From CAUPWF01 sp963515125 (GTDB lineage Bacteria; Bacillota; Clostridia; Lachnospirales; Lachnospiraceae), in the NCBI GenBank assembly GCA_052116865.1, contig JBQKKG010000001.1:248001-312000 (forward strand): a stretch of 64,000 nucleotides of DNA. The letters run 5' to 3'. Shown here piece by piece: positions 33,514 through 43,556 of the stretch. The number at the start of each line of letters is the position of its first letter. Position 1 is the first letter of the stretch. Under the pieces are notes generated by a model, which made no database searches, was not told where the DNA came from, and saw only the letters and a program-made list of their open reading frames with translations. Position numbers and translations under genes: made by a program.

Positions 33514-34020
33514 TTAAGGAGACTGAAAAAGAGGAAGACTTGGGGGTGCAAATGTAAACGCAACAAATAGTAGGGTGATTAGTAATAATAAACCAAGGCT
33601 TAACGCCCAATCCATAGTTAAAAAAGGGGGACGTGTCATGAAACGATAGGAAAGAAGATACGTTAAAATTACTGCAAAGATAAAGATTGCTATATCAAAA
33701 AGAAAAATATCATGGCCGATAATTCCAGTGTAGGTATAGAACAGTGTAATGATTGCACTCATACCAATTATTACGCTAACTAATTTTGCAGCGATGTAGT
33801 TTGGATAGGCTCCATGTAACAGAAAATATTCTAGAATCGCATAAAACAAAGTTGGGAAAAATAAGAGCTTTAAATGCTCCCAAATAGACTCGTTAATAGG
33901 GGAAATCAATGCAATTATTGCAGAGTTACCAGACCATTGGTAAATAAAGTGAAATAGTGTACCTGCAATAAGAGAAAAGACACATCCGAACACTTCATAG
34001 TGCTGTAATTTGTAGTTCAT
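33514..34020 (-). CDS. DUF6512-family membrane protein
   Basis: 168 residues with about five hydrophobic helices and the recognisable motif SPINESIWEHLKL after the first helix pair, shared by a small Firmicute membrane-protein family of unknown function. A strong GGAGGT RBS precedes the ATG. It is followed on the same strand by the ABC-F gene with a gap of 83 nt, which may be transcribed together with it. Confidence 0.75.
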   Translation of the reverse strand: MNYKLQHYEVFGCVFSLIAGTLFHFIYQWSGNSAIIALISPINESIWEHLKLLFFPTLFYAILEYFLLHGAYPNYIAAKLVSVIIGMSAIITLFYTYTGIIGHDIFLFDIAIFIFAVILTYLLSYRFMTRPPFLTMDWALSLGLLLLITLLFVAFTFAPPSLPLFQSP

Positions 34021-34160
34021 AATTTATTACCTCCGATAGTCTCAGTATATGTCTGCAGGAAGAAAATATACGATAGATTGTAGAGGGACAATGTGATATA
34101 ATATTAAAAGGATTTTGAGCTGTGATTTAGTTGTTTTTTCTAAATAAAAGGAGAAGAAAA

Positions 34161-35129
34161 ATGAATATTGGAATCTTAGGGGCTGGGAATATTGCTCGTA
34201 AAATGGCAGATACCATAAATAAGATGAATGACGCTACCTGCTATGCAATTGCGTCTAGGGATGAGAAACGTGCAAAGGCATTTGCAAAAGAATATGGTGT
34301 TGTTCGGGCATATGGCTCTTATGAACAATTGGTACAAGATGAAGCAGTAGAATTGATTTACATTGCAACGCCACACTCTCACCATTTTGAACAAGCAAAG
34401 TTATGTCTGGGGCATAGGAAACCGGTTCTATGTGAAAAGGCATTTATGGCGAATGCAGCACAGGCAAGTGAAATACTAGAGTTATCTAGGAAGATGCAAG
34501 TATTTATTACAGAAGCAATTTGGACACGCTATATGCCATCCAGATATATGTTAGAAGATATCATCAATAGTGGAGAAATCGGGGAAGTTAAAACGGTATC
34601 GGCTAATTTGGGATATGACATTAAAGACGTGAAAAGAATACAAGAACCGGCGCTGGCAGGTGGAGCATTGTTAGATGTTGGTATTTATCCATTGACATTT
34701 GCATGTATGATTTTAGGAACTGAAATTGAAGAGATGGTATCAACATGTGTGAAATCAGAAAAGGGTGTCGATATGCAGAATGCCATCCTATTGAAATATA
34801 AAGGGGGGGAATTAGCAACTATTCGAAGTAGTGCTTTATCTTCTACGGATCAATTGGGTATTATCTGCGGAACAAAAGGCTACTTAATCGCAGAAAATGT
34901 GAACAATATTGATAAGATAAAAGTATATTCCTCACAACGGATATTAATGCGGGAATTAGAAGTACCAGAACAGATTACAGGGTTTGAAGATGAAGTAAGA
35001 GCATCTATAAAGGCAATTATGGAAGGACAAATCGAATGTCAGCAAATTCCACATGCAGAAATACTTCAAATGATGAAAATTATGGATAATTTAAGAGAAA
35101 AATGGGGAGTACGATACCCATTTGAATAA
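34161..35129 (+). CDS. Gfo/Idh/MocA-family oxidoreductase
   Basis: 322 residues of an NAD(P)-dependent oxidoreductase. The N-terminal Rossmann fold has GILGAGNIA, the middle has PVLCEKAF (in place of the usual EKP), and the catalytic part contains the DVGIYPL segment. Relatives act on sugars, inositols or dihydrodiols, and the substrate here cannot be read from sequence. The ATG at 34161 follows AAAGGAG; the open frame extends to 34131 without an RBS. The kinase gene follows closely and may be co-transcribed. Confidence 0.88.
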   Translation: MNIGILGAGNIARKMADTINKMNDATCYAIASRDEKRAKAFAKEYGVVRAYGSYEQLVQDEAVELIYIATPHSHHFEQAKLCLGHRKPVLCEKAFMANAAQASEILELSRKMQVFITEAIWTRYMPSRYMLEDIINSGEIGEVKTVSANLGYDIKDVKRIQEPALAGGALLDVGIYPLTFACMILGTEIEEMVSTCVKSEKGVDMQNAILLKYKGGELATIRSSALSSTDQLGIICGTKGYLIAENVNNIDKIKVYSSQRILMRELEVPEQITGFEDEVRASIKAIMEGQIECQQIPHAEILQMMKIMDNLREKWGVRYPFE

Positions 35130-35148
35130 CGAAAATGGGGGGGATATT

Positions 35149-38100
35149 GTGAGTCAGAAAGCAGAGAATGGGACAGAAGTAGTAAAAATATTTCTAAATG
35201 AGTATTTAATAAATCGAAGTGTAGAAGATTCGTTACAGTACTTGACAGAGGATGCAAGATGGATAGGAGTTTCTTCATATGAAGAAGTACGTGGTAAAGA
35301 ACAGATTAGAGAATTAATAGTGGAAGAGGTACAAAGCATTCGTACGCTATTTCAAATAGAATATCTGGAACTTGATGAATATAAGATGGGAAGTCATGCA
35401 GCACAGGTCCTTTGTAAAGTAAAAATAACATTAGCAACGGATAGTGGCATGAGTATGGTGGTACGTGGGACTTATGGATGTTTAGATGTAGATGGTGAAT
35501 ATAAAATTTGCTGTGTCCATTTATCAACGTCAGATTCTCAAAATGAAAAAGCGGAAGTATTTCCAATTTCGATAGAGGAAGCAAAAATAAGAGAGTTAAA
35601 AAAAGATTTTTTTGTTGAAAGTATTCCGGGAGGATTATTGTTAATAAATGTAGAAGAAAATTATACCATAAAGTATGCAAATCTAAATTTGATTAAATTA
35701 TTGGGATATGAAACAAGAAGCGAATTTTATAAGCATTGTGACTTTAAAGTAGAAGAAACTGTGCACCCAAAAGAATGGGAACAAGTAAAAAGGCAGTTTG
35801 AAAAAAGCATAGAACAACTAGAGATGTATGAAACCATTTATCGAATGCGGAAAAAAGATGACACATATTTGTGGGTGCTTGAGCGTGGAAAATGTATCGA
35901 CGATGATGGGCAACTTTTAATTGTAGCTATGGTATTAGATGTTACGATGAAAAAAGAATCAGAGGCTAGTCTGCAAAAGCAGCATGATTTTTTTCAAGAA
36001 TTATATAATTCTGTACCTTGTGGGATGGCACAACTTACCGTAGGTGATAACGCCAAATTTTTGAATGCAAATTTAGCGGTAATCAAAATGCTTGGCTATG
36101 ATTCAATGGAAGAGTTTAAAAGTGAAGAAAGATATTATAATGATGTTGTTCTTCCTGAATATTTTAATCATATGAAATATGAACTACAAAAGTTAGAACA
36201 ATTAGAGGAGGGTGCAAGTGTTGTAATTGAATATCAGGCACAGGATAAGAATGGCAACAAATTTTGGATGCGAGAAGAAACGCAGATGATTACAGGAATT
36301 AGCGGCGTTAAAATATATCAATGTGTTTTGACAGACATCACAGAGCAAAAGAAAAATGAAAAAGCGTTAGAAGAACGTTATAATCAAGAATTAATGTATA
36401 GGGAACTGTCGTTGACCAATATGTTAATATCATATCGGGTAAATCTTTCTAAAAATCGTGTAGAGACTTCTTGTAGCAAAGTAAGGTATTTAGATAGTTT
36501 AGAAACCTATAAGGTATATACCGAATTATATCAAAGGATACTTTCTTTTATTCCAGAAGAAAAGGATAAGGCACTGGCGGATACAGCATTAAATAGAGAA
36601 AAATTAATGCAAGGATTTTTAGAAGGTAATAGTACATACAAAGTAGAATATAAACGAGACCCAGGAGACGGGATTCTCCGCTGGATATCTGTAACAGCTA
36701 ATTTAATGAAGAAGCCAGACACAGAAGATATTATGGCATTTATCTATACCCAAGATATTCAAAGTGAAAAAATGATGGAGAATATAGTGAACAAAGTCAT
36801 TGCATTAGACTATGATTATTTGATGCATGTTGATATTAAGAGCAAAGAATATATGATGTTTGCAGGGAAGAATCGAACAAATCTTCCAATGAAAGTTCGC
36901 GGTAACTATGACATTGAACGTAAAAGAAATACGAATACATATGTACTGTTAGAATGCCAAAAGCGATGTATAAAAGAAATGGAATTAGATAACGTATGTA
37001 AAGAACTAGAGGACAAGGCAACCTATAACATATATATCAGTGTCCAAGAAAAAGATGGGAGAACAAGCAAAAAGAAATTAACGTATTCTTACCTTGACAA
37101 AACATATCATACTTTAATGATTACGCGTAGTGATATTACGAACATATATGAAGAAGAAAAACAAAAAAATAGGATGCTCCAGTATGCGTTAAAGTCAGCA
37201 AAGAAAGCAAATTCAGCTAAAAGTGAATTCCTTGCACGTATGTCGCATGAAATTAGAACTCCTATGAATGCAATTATTGGGATGGCGGATATGGCCACAG
37301 AGGTTCCGTCTAATCCAAGGAAGACAAAAGAGTGTCTGATGAAAATCGATATGTCTTCCAAATATTTACTTACTTTAATTAATGATATTTTGGATATGTC
37401 TAAAATAGAAAGTGAAAATTTCACTTTTAATGAAGCACAATTTGTTTTTCGTGATATTCTATCTGCAGTAAAAACTATCATTGACTCACAGGCAACAAAT
37501 AAAGGAGTTATTTTTCAGATCGTTGAGGAGGATGATTTGAATTGTAGTTTTATAGGCGATGAAATGAGGTTACAACAAGTGCTGATAAATCTCCTAAATA
37601 ATGCAGTGAAATTTACACCAGAGGGAGGAACGGTAACCTTATATATTAAGAAAAAGGCAATGCTGAGCCAAAGCGTTCAAGTGGAATTTGTAGTACAAGA
37701 TACAGGAATTGGTATTGGTCAGGCATTCTTATCACGCTTGTTTGAACCTTTTTCACAAGAAAATGCGGGTTCTACTACTATGTATGATGGAACTGGACTT
37801 GGACTTGCAATATGTAAGAATATTGTAGCACTCAAGGGGGGGACCATTGATGTAGAAAGTGAGAAAGGAAGAGGAACCACGTTTACAGTGCTACTTCCGC
37901 TTACATTATCTCAGGATTCTGTACAACTTCTTAAAGCGAAAAAAGAGGAATCAAGCCAAGTAGAACAGACATACTTCAAAGGAAAAAGAATTTTGTTGGT
38001 AGAGGATCACCCATTAAACGTGGAGGTTGCGAAAAGACTATTAATAAAGAAAGAAATGATTGTAGAAGTTGCAGAAAATGGGCAAATTGCTTTGGAAAAA

Positions 38101-38361
38101 TTCAGCAAATCACCCATTGGATATTATGATACGATTTTAATGGATATTCGTATGCCTGTAATGGATGGGTTGGCAGCATCGATGAATATTCGTCTTTTAA
38201 ATCGAATAGATAGTAAAACCACACCGATTATAGCAATGACTGCGAATGCTTTTGAAGAAGATATGGAAAAGTCAAGGGCAGTCGGTATGAATGAGCACTT
38301 AGCTAAACCAATTGATCCTCAAAAGCTTTTCGCAACCTTGGCTAGATACATGTTCTTATAA
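35149..38361 (+). CDS. Soluble hybrid histidine kinase: NTF2-like, PAS, HisKA-HATPase and receiver domains
   Basis: About 1070 residues without membrane helices. In order: an NTF2/SnoaL-like ligand-pocket domain (about 5-130), two PAS domains (about 155-265 and 275-405), a PAS-like region of uncertain fold (405-690), HisKA with H700 in ARMSHEIRTPMNA, HATPase (QQVLINLLNNAVKF, GTGLGLAI) and a receiver (LLVEDHPLN, DTILMDIRMP). No Hpt domain is present, so phosphate probably passes to a separate Hpt protein. A GTG at 35149 follows GGGGGGG; the open frame starts with TTG at 35122, overlapping the upstream gene. Its 3' end overlaps the convergent hydrolase gene by 20 nt. The signal is likely a small intracellular molecule. 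Confidence 0.88.
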   Translation: MSQKAENGTEVVKIFLNEYLINRSVEDSLQYLTEDARWIGVSSYEEVRGKEQIRELIVEEVQSIRTLFQIEYLELDEYKMGSHAAQVLCKVKITLATDSGMSMVVRGTYGCLDVDGEYKICCVHLSTSDSQNEKAEVFPISIEEAKIRELKKDFFVESIPGGLLLINVEENYTIKYANLNLIKLLGYETRSEFYKHCDFKVEETVHPKEWEQVKRQFEKSIEQLEMYETIYRMRKKDDTYLWVLERGKCIDDDGQLLIVAMVLDVTMKKESEASLQKQHDFFQELYNSVPCGMAQLTVGDNAKFLNANLAVIKMLGYDSMEEFKSEERYYNDVVLPEYFNHMKYELQKLEQLEEGASVVIEYQAQDKNGNKFWMREETQMITGISGVKIYQCVLTDITEQKKNEKALEERYNQELMYRELSLTNMLISYRVNLSKNRVETSCSKVRYLDSLETYKVYTELYQRILSFIPEEKDKALADTALNREKLMQGFLEGNSTYKVEYKRDPGDGILRWISVTANLMKKPDTEDIMAFIYTQDIQSEKMMENIVNKVIALDYDYLMHVDIKSKEYMMFAGKNRTNLPMKVRGNYDIERKRNTNTYVLLECQKRCIKEMELDNVCKELEDKATYNIYISVQEKDGRTSKKKLTYSYLDKTYHTLMITRSDITNIYEEEKQKNRMLQYALKSAKKANSAKSEFLARMSHEIRTPMNAIIGMADMATEVPSNPRKTKECLMKIDMSSKYLLTLINDILDMSKIESENFTFNEAQFVFRDILSAVKTIIDSQATNKGVIFQIVEEDDLNCSFIGDEMRLQQVLINLLNNAVKFTPEGGTVTLYIKKKAMLSQSVQVEFVVQDTGIGIGQAFLSRLFEPFSQENAGSTTMYDGTGLGLAICKNIVALKGGTIDVESEKGRGTTFTVLLPLTLSQDSVQLLKAKKEESSQVEQTYFKGKRILLVEDHPLNVEVAKRLLIKKEMIVEVAENGQIALEKFSKSPIGYYDTILMDIRMPVMDGLAASMNIRLLNRIDSKTTPIIAMTANAFEEDMEKSRAVGMNEHLAKPIDPQKLFATLARYMFL

Positions 38362-39052
38362 AAGTACAGAACAACTCTTTCATAGGCTGTGAGTTTTGGT
38401 ACATACATTCAGGGTGCCATTGTACACCCATTACAAAGCGGTGTTTGGGAAGTTCAATCGCTTCTATTGTTTCATCAGATGCGTAGGCACTGATGATAAG
38501 AGACTCACCGAGTTCATTAATGGTCTGGTGATGAAAGCTATTTGTATATAATAAATTTCCTGCAATACGATGTAATTTCGTATCATGCAGGATTTTTACT
38601 TTATGGCTGATATCCTTTCGAGATGCTGATAATTGCATATGATTCATAGGGGTTCCAGGCTGTAGAGAAATATCCTGATAAATACTGCCGCCACAGGCTA
38701 TATTTAATACTTGCATTCCTCTACATATACCAAGGATGGGCTTGTGGGAAGCTATTGCTTGTTTCATAAATCGGATTTGATAGATGTCTAGAGCAATATT
38801 TGTGGAACCTCTAGAAGCGACGGGTTCTTGACCAAATAATAGAGGTGTCACATCTCCACCGCCACAAAATAGAAAACCATCACATAATTGTACATAGCAT
38901 TCTATTGCATCTAAAGATTTTACTAATGGTATCATTATGGGAAGTCCTCCGCAGTATTTTACGGCCTGAATATAAGAGTCACTTACATACTGTTTCGTAT
39001 CAACAATATCACAAAGAATTAGCCCAATAAGTGGTTTCGCATTTGAAAACAT
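38342..39052 (-). CDS. Peptidase C26 / gamma-glutamyl-GABA hydrolase-type protein
   Basis: 236 residues of the class I glutamine amidotransferase-like fold (PuuD family). The nucleophile cysteine is in GICRGMQ, the catalytic His-Glu pair in QWHPE, and GGGDVTP near the N-terminus is typical. PuuD hydrolyses gamma-glutamyl-GABA in putrescine degradation, but no other puu gene is present, so the substrate may be another gamma-glutamyl compound. A GGAGGT RBS precedes the ATG. The gene ends 20 nt inside the 3' end of the hybrid kinase on the opposite strand. Confidence 0.88.
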   Translation of the reverse strand: MFSNAKPLIGLILCDIVDTKQYVSDSYIQAVKYCGGLPIMIPLVKSLDAIECYVQLCDGFLFCGGGDVTPLLFGQEPVASRGSTNIALDIYQIRFMKQAIASHKPILGICRGMQVLNIACGGSIYQDISLQPGTPMNHMQLSASRKDISHKVKILHDTKLHRIAGNLLYTNSFHHQTINELGESLIISAYASDETIEAIELPKHRFVMGVQWHPECMYQNSQPMKELFCTFIRTCI

Positions 39053-39233
39053 ATCTAATTACCTCCATACTTTTGATGATGGTCAAAACATCAATGTTTA
39101 TACAGGAAATAAAACTTTCCCTTTTAAAATATGCGTATAATAAATGAAATAGACATAAGTCCCAAATATTGGACATTGATTATGAGATAATAAGTAAAAC
39201 TAAGTAATCAATGAAATTTAGGGGGACATAAAT

Positions 39234-39419
39234 ATGAAAAGACCATCAAGTTTTGCAACTGTCATGACAATCTTGGGGATCATTATTTTTACCATGTGGT
39301 TATGCTATATTCCTAGAGAAGTAACTGGTATTGTACGCATTATGTCAATTGTTGTATGGTTGGTATTATCCATGATGATTAGTATGGCCATTGATGCATT
39401 CAACAAAGAGGTGTGGTAA
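39234..39419 (+). CDS. Small two-helix membrane protein
   Basis: 61 residues with two hydrophobic helices (about 8-24 and 34-54) and short charged ends. I see no functional motif. An AGGGGG segment precedes the ATG with normal spacing and the composition is protein-like, so I consider it real. It lies 37 nt upstream of sbcD and may share its transcript. Function unknown. Confidence 0.6.
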   Translation: MKRPSSFATVMTILGIIIFTMWLCYIPREVTGIVRIMSIVVWLVLSMMISMAIDAFNKEVW

Positions 39420-39456
39420 AATAACATAAAAGTAAGAAAGAAAGAGTTGGTGAGTC

Positions 39457-40596
39457 ATGAAATTTTTACATGTATCGGATTTGCATATTGGAAAACGCAT
39501 TCATGAAAGATCTTTGCTAGAAGATCAAGTATATATGTTAGAACAAATATTAGAGATTGCGGAGAAACGGCAGATAGATGCGGTTCTAATTGCTGGGGAC
39601 ATATATGATAAAAGCGTACCTTTAGAGAGGGGGATACAACTTTTTGATGAATTCTTAACCCAAATCAACAGAAAACATATACCAGTATTAATGATAGCGG
39701 GAAATCACGATTCAGGTGAGCGGCTTGATTTTGGAGCCAGAATAATGGAGTCCAAAGAAGTATACATGGCAGGTGTATATCGTGGGGAATTGAAAAAAGT
39801 TCAATTTACTGATGAATATGGCATAGTAACTGTATACCTGCTTCCATTTGTGAAGCCGGGGCATGTAAAACCATATGTGGATGGAGTTGAGACATATGAA
39901 GATACTTTACGAGTGGTATTGGAGCGTGAACACATTAATACAGAGGCGCGTAATATTTTGGTAGCACATCAGTTTGTAACAAGCAAAGGAGTAGAACCCA
40001 TGACTTGTGAATCAGAGAATTTATCTCTTGGGGGACTAGATAATATAGATGCCAATGTATTGAGAGATTTTGATTATGTAGCATTAGGCCACTTGCATGG
40101 TGCCCAAAAAATCGGTTCGGAATTTATTCGATATGCAGGTTCTCCTTTGAAGTATTCATTTTCAGAAGTGCACCATACGAAATCAGTAACGGTTGTAGAA
40201 ATGGGTGATAAAGGAGTGATTGCATATGAGTTAATTCCAATCCAGCCCTTGCATGACATGCGAACAATCAAAGGACCTCTAAAGGAATTACTAAAGGAAG
40301 AACATTATAGTCATGGAAGTACTCAGGACTATATGCGCGTTATTCTTACTGATGAGGAAGAATTATTTGCACCAATGGATGAGGTGAGAAATGTCTATCC
40401 TAATACATTAAGATTGGAATTTGAAAATAGTAGAACGTTGCATAATGAAGAAGCCATTTTAACGGCAGACAGTGTAACAAATAAGTCTCCATTGGAATTA
40501 TTTGGGGAATTTTATGAAAAACAGAACCATACAAAGTTAGAGGATAAACAAGAACAGTTCCTTTTGAAATTATTAGAAGGAGGAGAGCGATCATGA
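39457..40596 (+). CDS. sbcD: Exonuclease subunit SbcD (Mre11-type nuclease)
   Basis: 379 residues of a manganese-dependent nuclease. The phosphoesterase motifs are visible in order: HVSDLHIGK, AGDIYDK, AGNHDSGERL, VAHQFV and ALGHLHG. It pairs with SbcC to cleave hairpins and process DNA double-strand ends. Its stop overlaps the start of sbcC by 4 nt (ATGA), so translation is coupled. The RBS is weak. Confidence 0.96.
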   Translation: MKFLHVSDLHIGKRIHERSLLEDQVYMLEQILEIAEKRQIDAVLIAGDIYDKSVPLERGIQLFDEFLTQINRKHIPVLMIAGNHDSGERLDFGARIMESKEVYMAGVYRGELKKVQFTDEYGIVTVYLLPFVKPGHVKPYVDGVETYEDTLRVVLEREHINTEARNILVAHQFVTSKGVEPMTCESENLSLGGLDNIDANVLRDFDYVALGHLHGAQKIGSEFIRYAGSPLKYSFSEVHHTKSVTVVEMGDKGVIAYELIPIQPLHDMRTIKGPLKELLKEEHYSHGSTQDYMRVILTDEEELFAPMDEVRNVYPNTLRLEFENSRTLHNEEAILTADSVTNKSPLELFGEFYEKQNHTKLEDKQEQFLLKLLEGGERS

Positions 40597-43466
40597 AACC
40601 TTTATTGTTAGTCATGCGGGGGTTCGGACCTTTTGGCGGAGTAGAACGGATTGATTTTGAACAAATGGGAACAGAAGGGATTTTTTTAATCAGTGGTGAT
40701 ACAGGATCTGGAAAGACTACCATATTTGATGCTATTTCTTTTGCACTATATGGGGAGACAAGCGGTGGTTACCGTGGTGTGGATTCTTTAAGAAGCGGAT
40801 ATGCCAGCCTGGATATGCAGACAAATGTAGAATTAACATTTCTACATAGAGGCCAGAGGTATCGTATTGAACGAAATCCAGAATATCAACGAGCAAAAAA
40901 AAGATTAACAGGAGATTGTAAAACCACATCCCAACCTAAAAATGCGGTACTTGAACTACCAACAGGTGATACGGTTGTTGGATTTCGCCAAGTAAGTGAT
41001 ACAATAAAGGCATTATTAGGGGTTGATCGAAATCAATTTAAGCAAATATCTATGATTGCACAAGGAGAATTTGTGCAAATGATTAATGCTAAAAGTGAAG
41101 AACGAGGTGAAATACTTCGGAAAATATTTGATACACAATTATTTTATGAGTTACAAAGAAGACTAGCTGAAGCAGAACGAAAGAAATTCGGAGAGTGCCA
41201 AGATACAATCAAAAGTATTAGACAATATCTCAAAGGCATAGAAGTTTCAAAAGATTCTTTATATTATGAAGTATTAAAAGATAGCATGAAAGATGAAAAC
41301 ATCAATGATTTAAAAGGATTGTTGGACTTTATTTTGCAAGAAGATGAAGGAAAGATTAAAAAAACAAAAGAGCAATTAAAGCAATTAGAACAAGAGCTTG
41401 CAGTAGCAACGCATTATATGAATCAACTAGAGACGCTAGAAAAGCAAGTAAAAGAAAGTGTTGATAAAGTAGAACATACAAAAAATAGTTATGAGCAAAA
41501 CAAAGAAAAATTACAATCATTAGAATTAGAAGTTCAAAGTAAGGAGTTACAATATCAACAATTGATTGAACGTAGCGGGAAAATGGAAACGATACAAAAA
41601 GAAATACAAGAGATTGAGAATGAAATCCCTCTTTTTGGTGAGTTTGAAGAATTTATGATACAGCAGAAAGCTTTGGAATGTGAGTTGCAGAAAATTATTT
41701 TAAATATAACAGAGAATGATTATAAACAGCAAGGTTTGATGCATGAGCTCGAGAAAAACGAACAAGTAATTAATCAATATGACCAAATTGAGTTAAATCT
41801 AGGAACTATTGAAAAACAAGTGATTAGGTGTGAACAGCGACATAACAAATTGTTAGATGTTACGAGATTGAACAAGGAATTAATGGATTATCAAGCAGAA
41901 TATCAAGAGGCGAAAAGAGAATTTATCGATAAGGAAATAGCATATCAAGAGACGAAGGTGCAATATGAGGAAGCAGAGCGTTTATATTATAGAGAACAAG
42001 CTGGTATTTTAGCAGAGTCACTTGTGGCGGGGATGGCGTGCCCGGTTTGTGGTTCTCTTTCTCATCCTCATAAGGCACAAAAAGCAATGCATGCTCCAAA
42101 TCAAAGCCAGTTAGAAGAGGAGAAGAAGAGATTAGAGAAAAAGAGGCAGGAATATGAAAAGTACGTCAGGGAGGTAAAGGCAGCAGGCGAACGTGTAAAG
42201 ATACAAAGCAATCTATTGGAAAAATGTTTGGAAGATCCAATTCTAGAACTAGAAGCAGAGGAAGAACTACAGCGTTATAGGAAAGAAAAAAATTGGATTC
42301 CAATAGTGGAGATGCAGTGTCACAAATTAGAAGAACAAACGACGGTACTAGAAAAAGAATATCAAACCTGTAAAGTGGCACTGAAGGAAAAGAGTGATTG
42401 CAAAAAACGTAATGAAGAGATTAACAAAATATTGATTCGTTTAAGAGAAGAAGTAAAGATTTGGAATCAAAAAGAAAAACAATATGAATTGAAACAAGGC
42501 GAAATAAAAACAAATCTAGAACAGATACGCAAAAGACTTCATTTTCCAAATCAAGTGGATGCAATGGAATATAAAAATGAAAAAGAAAGAGTACTTTACA
42601 AATTACAAAATCAATTAGAAATATCAGCAAAGGAATTGGATCTGTGTAAAGGACAAGTAGCAAGGGTAGCAGGAGCAATGGAAAGCCAAAAGCAAATGTT
42701 AAAAGAGTTTCATAAAGACAGAGAAGAAAAAATAACTCAGTACGAACTCTGGAAGTCACAGGAAATATCATACATTGACGAAGATAAGATGCTTGTAGTG
42801 AAGGCAAAAAAAGACAATCTTGAAGCTATTTTTATTCAGCTGAATAGCCGTTATAATTCCAATAATACTATTCAGAAAAGAGTCGAACAAAGAGAGCGCG
42901 GTCAGATGGAACTGCAAAGGGAATACGCAACTATTAAATTGTTATCTGATACCGCCAATGGAACATTGCGTGGAAAAGATAAGATAGATTTTGAACGTTA
43001 TGTACAAAGTTACTATTTTCAAATGATTATTGCTCAAGCTAATAAGCGGTTTTGTAAAATGACAAATGGCCAATTTGAATTACGAAGTAAAACATCTGCT
43101 CATGACCAAAGAAAAAATGCAGGATTGGATTTGGCAGTTATGGATTACTATACTGGTAAAATGCAACCAATTAACTCATTATCTGGAGGAGAATCTTTTA
43201 AAGCAGCACTTGCAATGGCACTTGGAATGTCCGATGTAATTCAACAGTTTAATGGTGGAATTGAAGTAGATGCAACTTTTATTGATGAAGGATTTGGGAC
43301 ATTAGATTCTGAATCGTTAGAACAAGCAATTAATGTACTGATACAATTATCGGATGGGAATAAAATGGTAGGAATTATTTCTCATGTAAGTGAATTGAAG
43401 GAACGTATTGATAAGCAGATTATAGTTAGAAAGAGCCAAACAGGAAGTGTGATCAGCAGAAAATAA
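40593..43466 (+). CDS. sbcC: Exonuclease subunit SbcC (Rad50-type ATPase)
   Basis: 957 residues. ABC-type head domains at both ends (Walker A GDTGSGKTT near the N-terminus; signature LSGGESF and Walker B TFIDEGFG at the C-terminus) are joined by two long coiled coils. The zinc hook at the middle is CPVC (C483 and C486), which joins two SbcC molecules. It partners with SbcD encoded just upstream. Length and layout are standard. Confidence 0.96.
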   Translation: MKPLLLVMRGFGPFGGVERIDFEQMGTEGIFLISGDTGSGKTTIFDAISFALYGETSGGYRGVDSLRSGYASLDMQTNVELTFLHRGQRYRIERNPEYQRAKKRLTGDCKTTSQPKNAVLELPTGDTVVGFRQVSDTIKALLGVDRNQFKQISMIAQGEFVQMINAKSEERGEILRKIFDTQLFYELQRRLAEAERKKFGECQDTIKSIRQYLKGIEVSKDSLYYEVLKDSMKDENINDLKGLLDFILQEDEGKIKKTKEQLKQLEQELAVATHYMNQLETLEKQVKESVDKVEHTKNSYEQNKEKLQSLELEVQSKELQYQQLIERSGKMETIQKEIQEIENEIPLFGEFEEFMIQQKALECELQKIILNITENDYKQQGLMHELEKNEQVINQYDQIELNLGTIEKQVIRCEQRHNKLLDVTRLNKELMDYQAEYQEAKREFIDKEIAYQETKVQYEEAERLYYREQAGILAESLVAGMACPVCGSLSHPHKAQKAMHAPNQSQLEEEKKRLEKKRQEYEKYVREVKAAGERVKIQSNLLEKCLEDPILELEAEEELQRYRKEKNWIPIVEMQCHKLEEQTTVLEKEYQTCKVALKEKSDCKKRNEEINKILIRLREEVKIWNQKEKQYELKQGEIKTNLEQIRKRLHFPNQVDAMEYKNEKERVLYKLQNQLEISAKELDLCKGQVARVAGAMESQKQMLKEFHKDREEKITQYELWKSQEISYIDEDKMLVVKAKKDNLEAIFIQLNSRYNSNNTIQKRVEQRERGQMELQREYATIKLLSDTANGTLRGKDKIDFERYVQSYYFQMIIAQANKRFCKMTNGQFELRSKTSAHDQRKNAGLDLAVMDYYTGKMQPINSLSGGESFKAALAMALGMSDVIQQFNGGIEVDATFIDEGFGTLDSESLEQAINVLIQLSDGNKMVGIISHVSELKERIDKQIIVRKSQTGSVISRK

Positions 43467-43479
43467 ATACGCATCTATA

Positions 43480-43508
43480 TTGGAAAAATAATCTGGAAGT
43501 GATAAAAT
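43480..43508 (+). promoter_or_regulatory. Promoter of the amidase gene
   Basis: TTGGAA (43480-43485), a 17-bp spacer and TAAAAT (43503-43508). Confidence 0.55.
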
Positions 43509-43556
43509 GATAATAGGAATTTGAAAGAGCAAACAGATGATAGGGGTTAATTAAAT

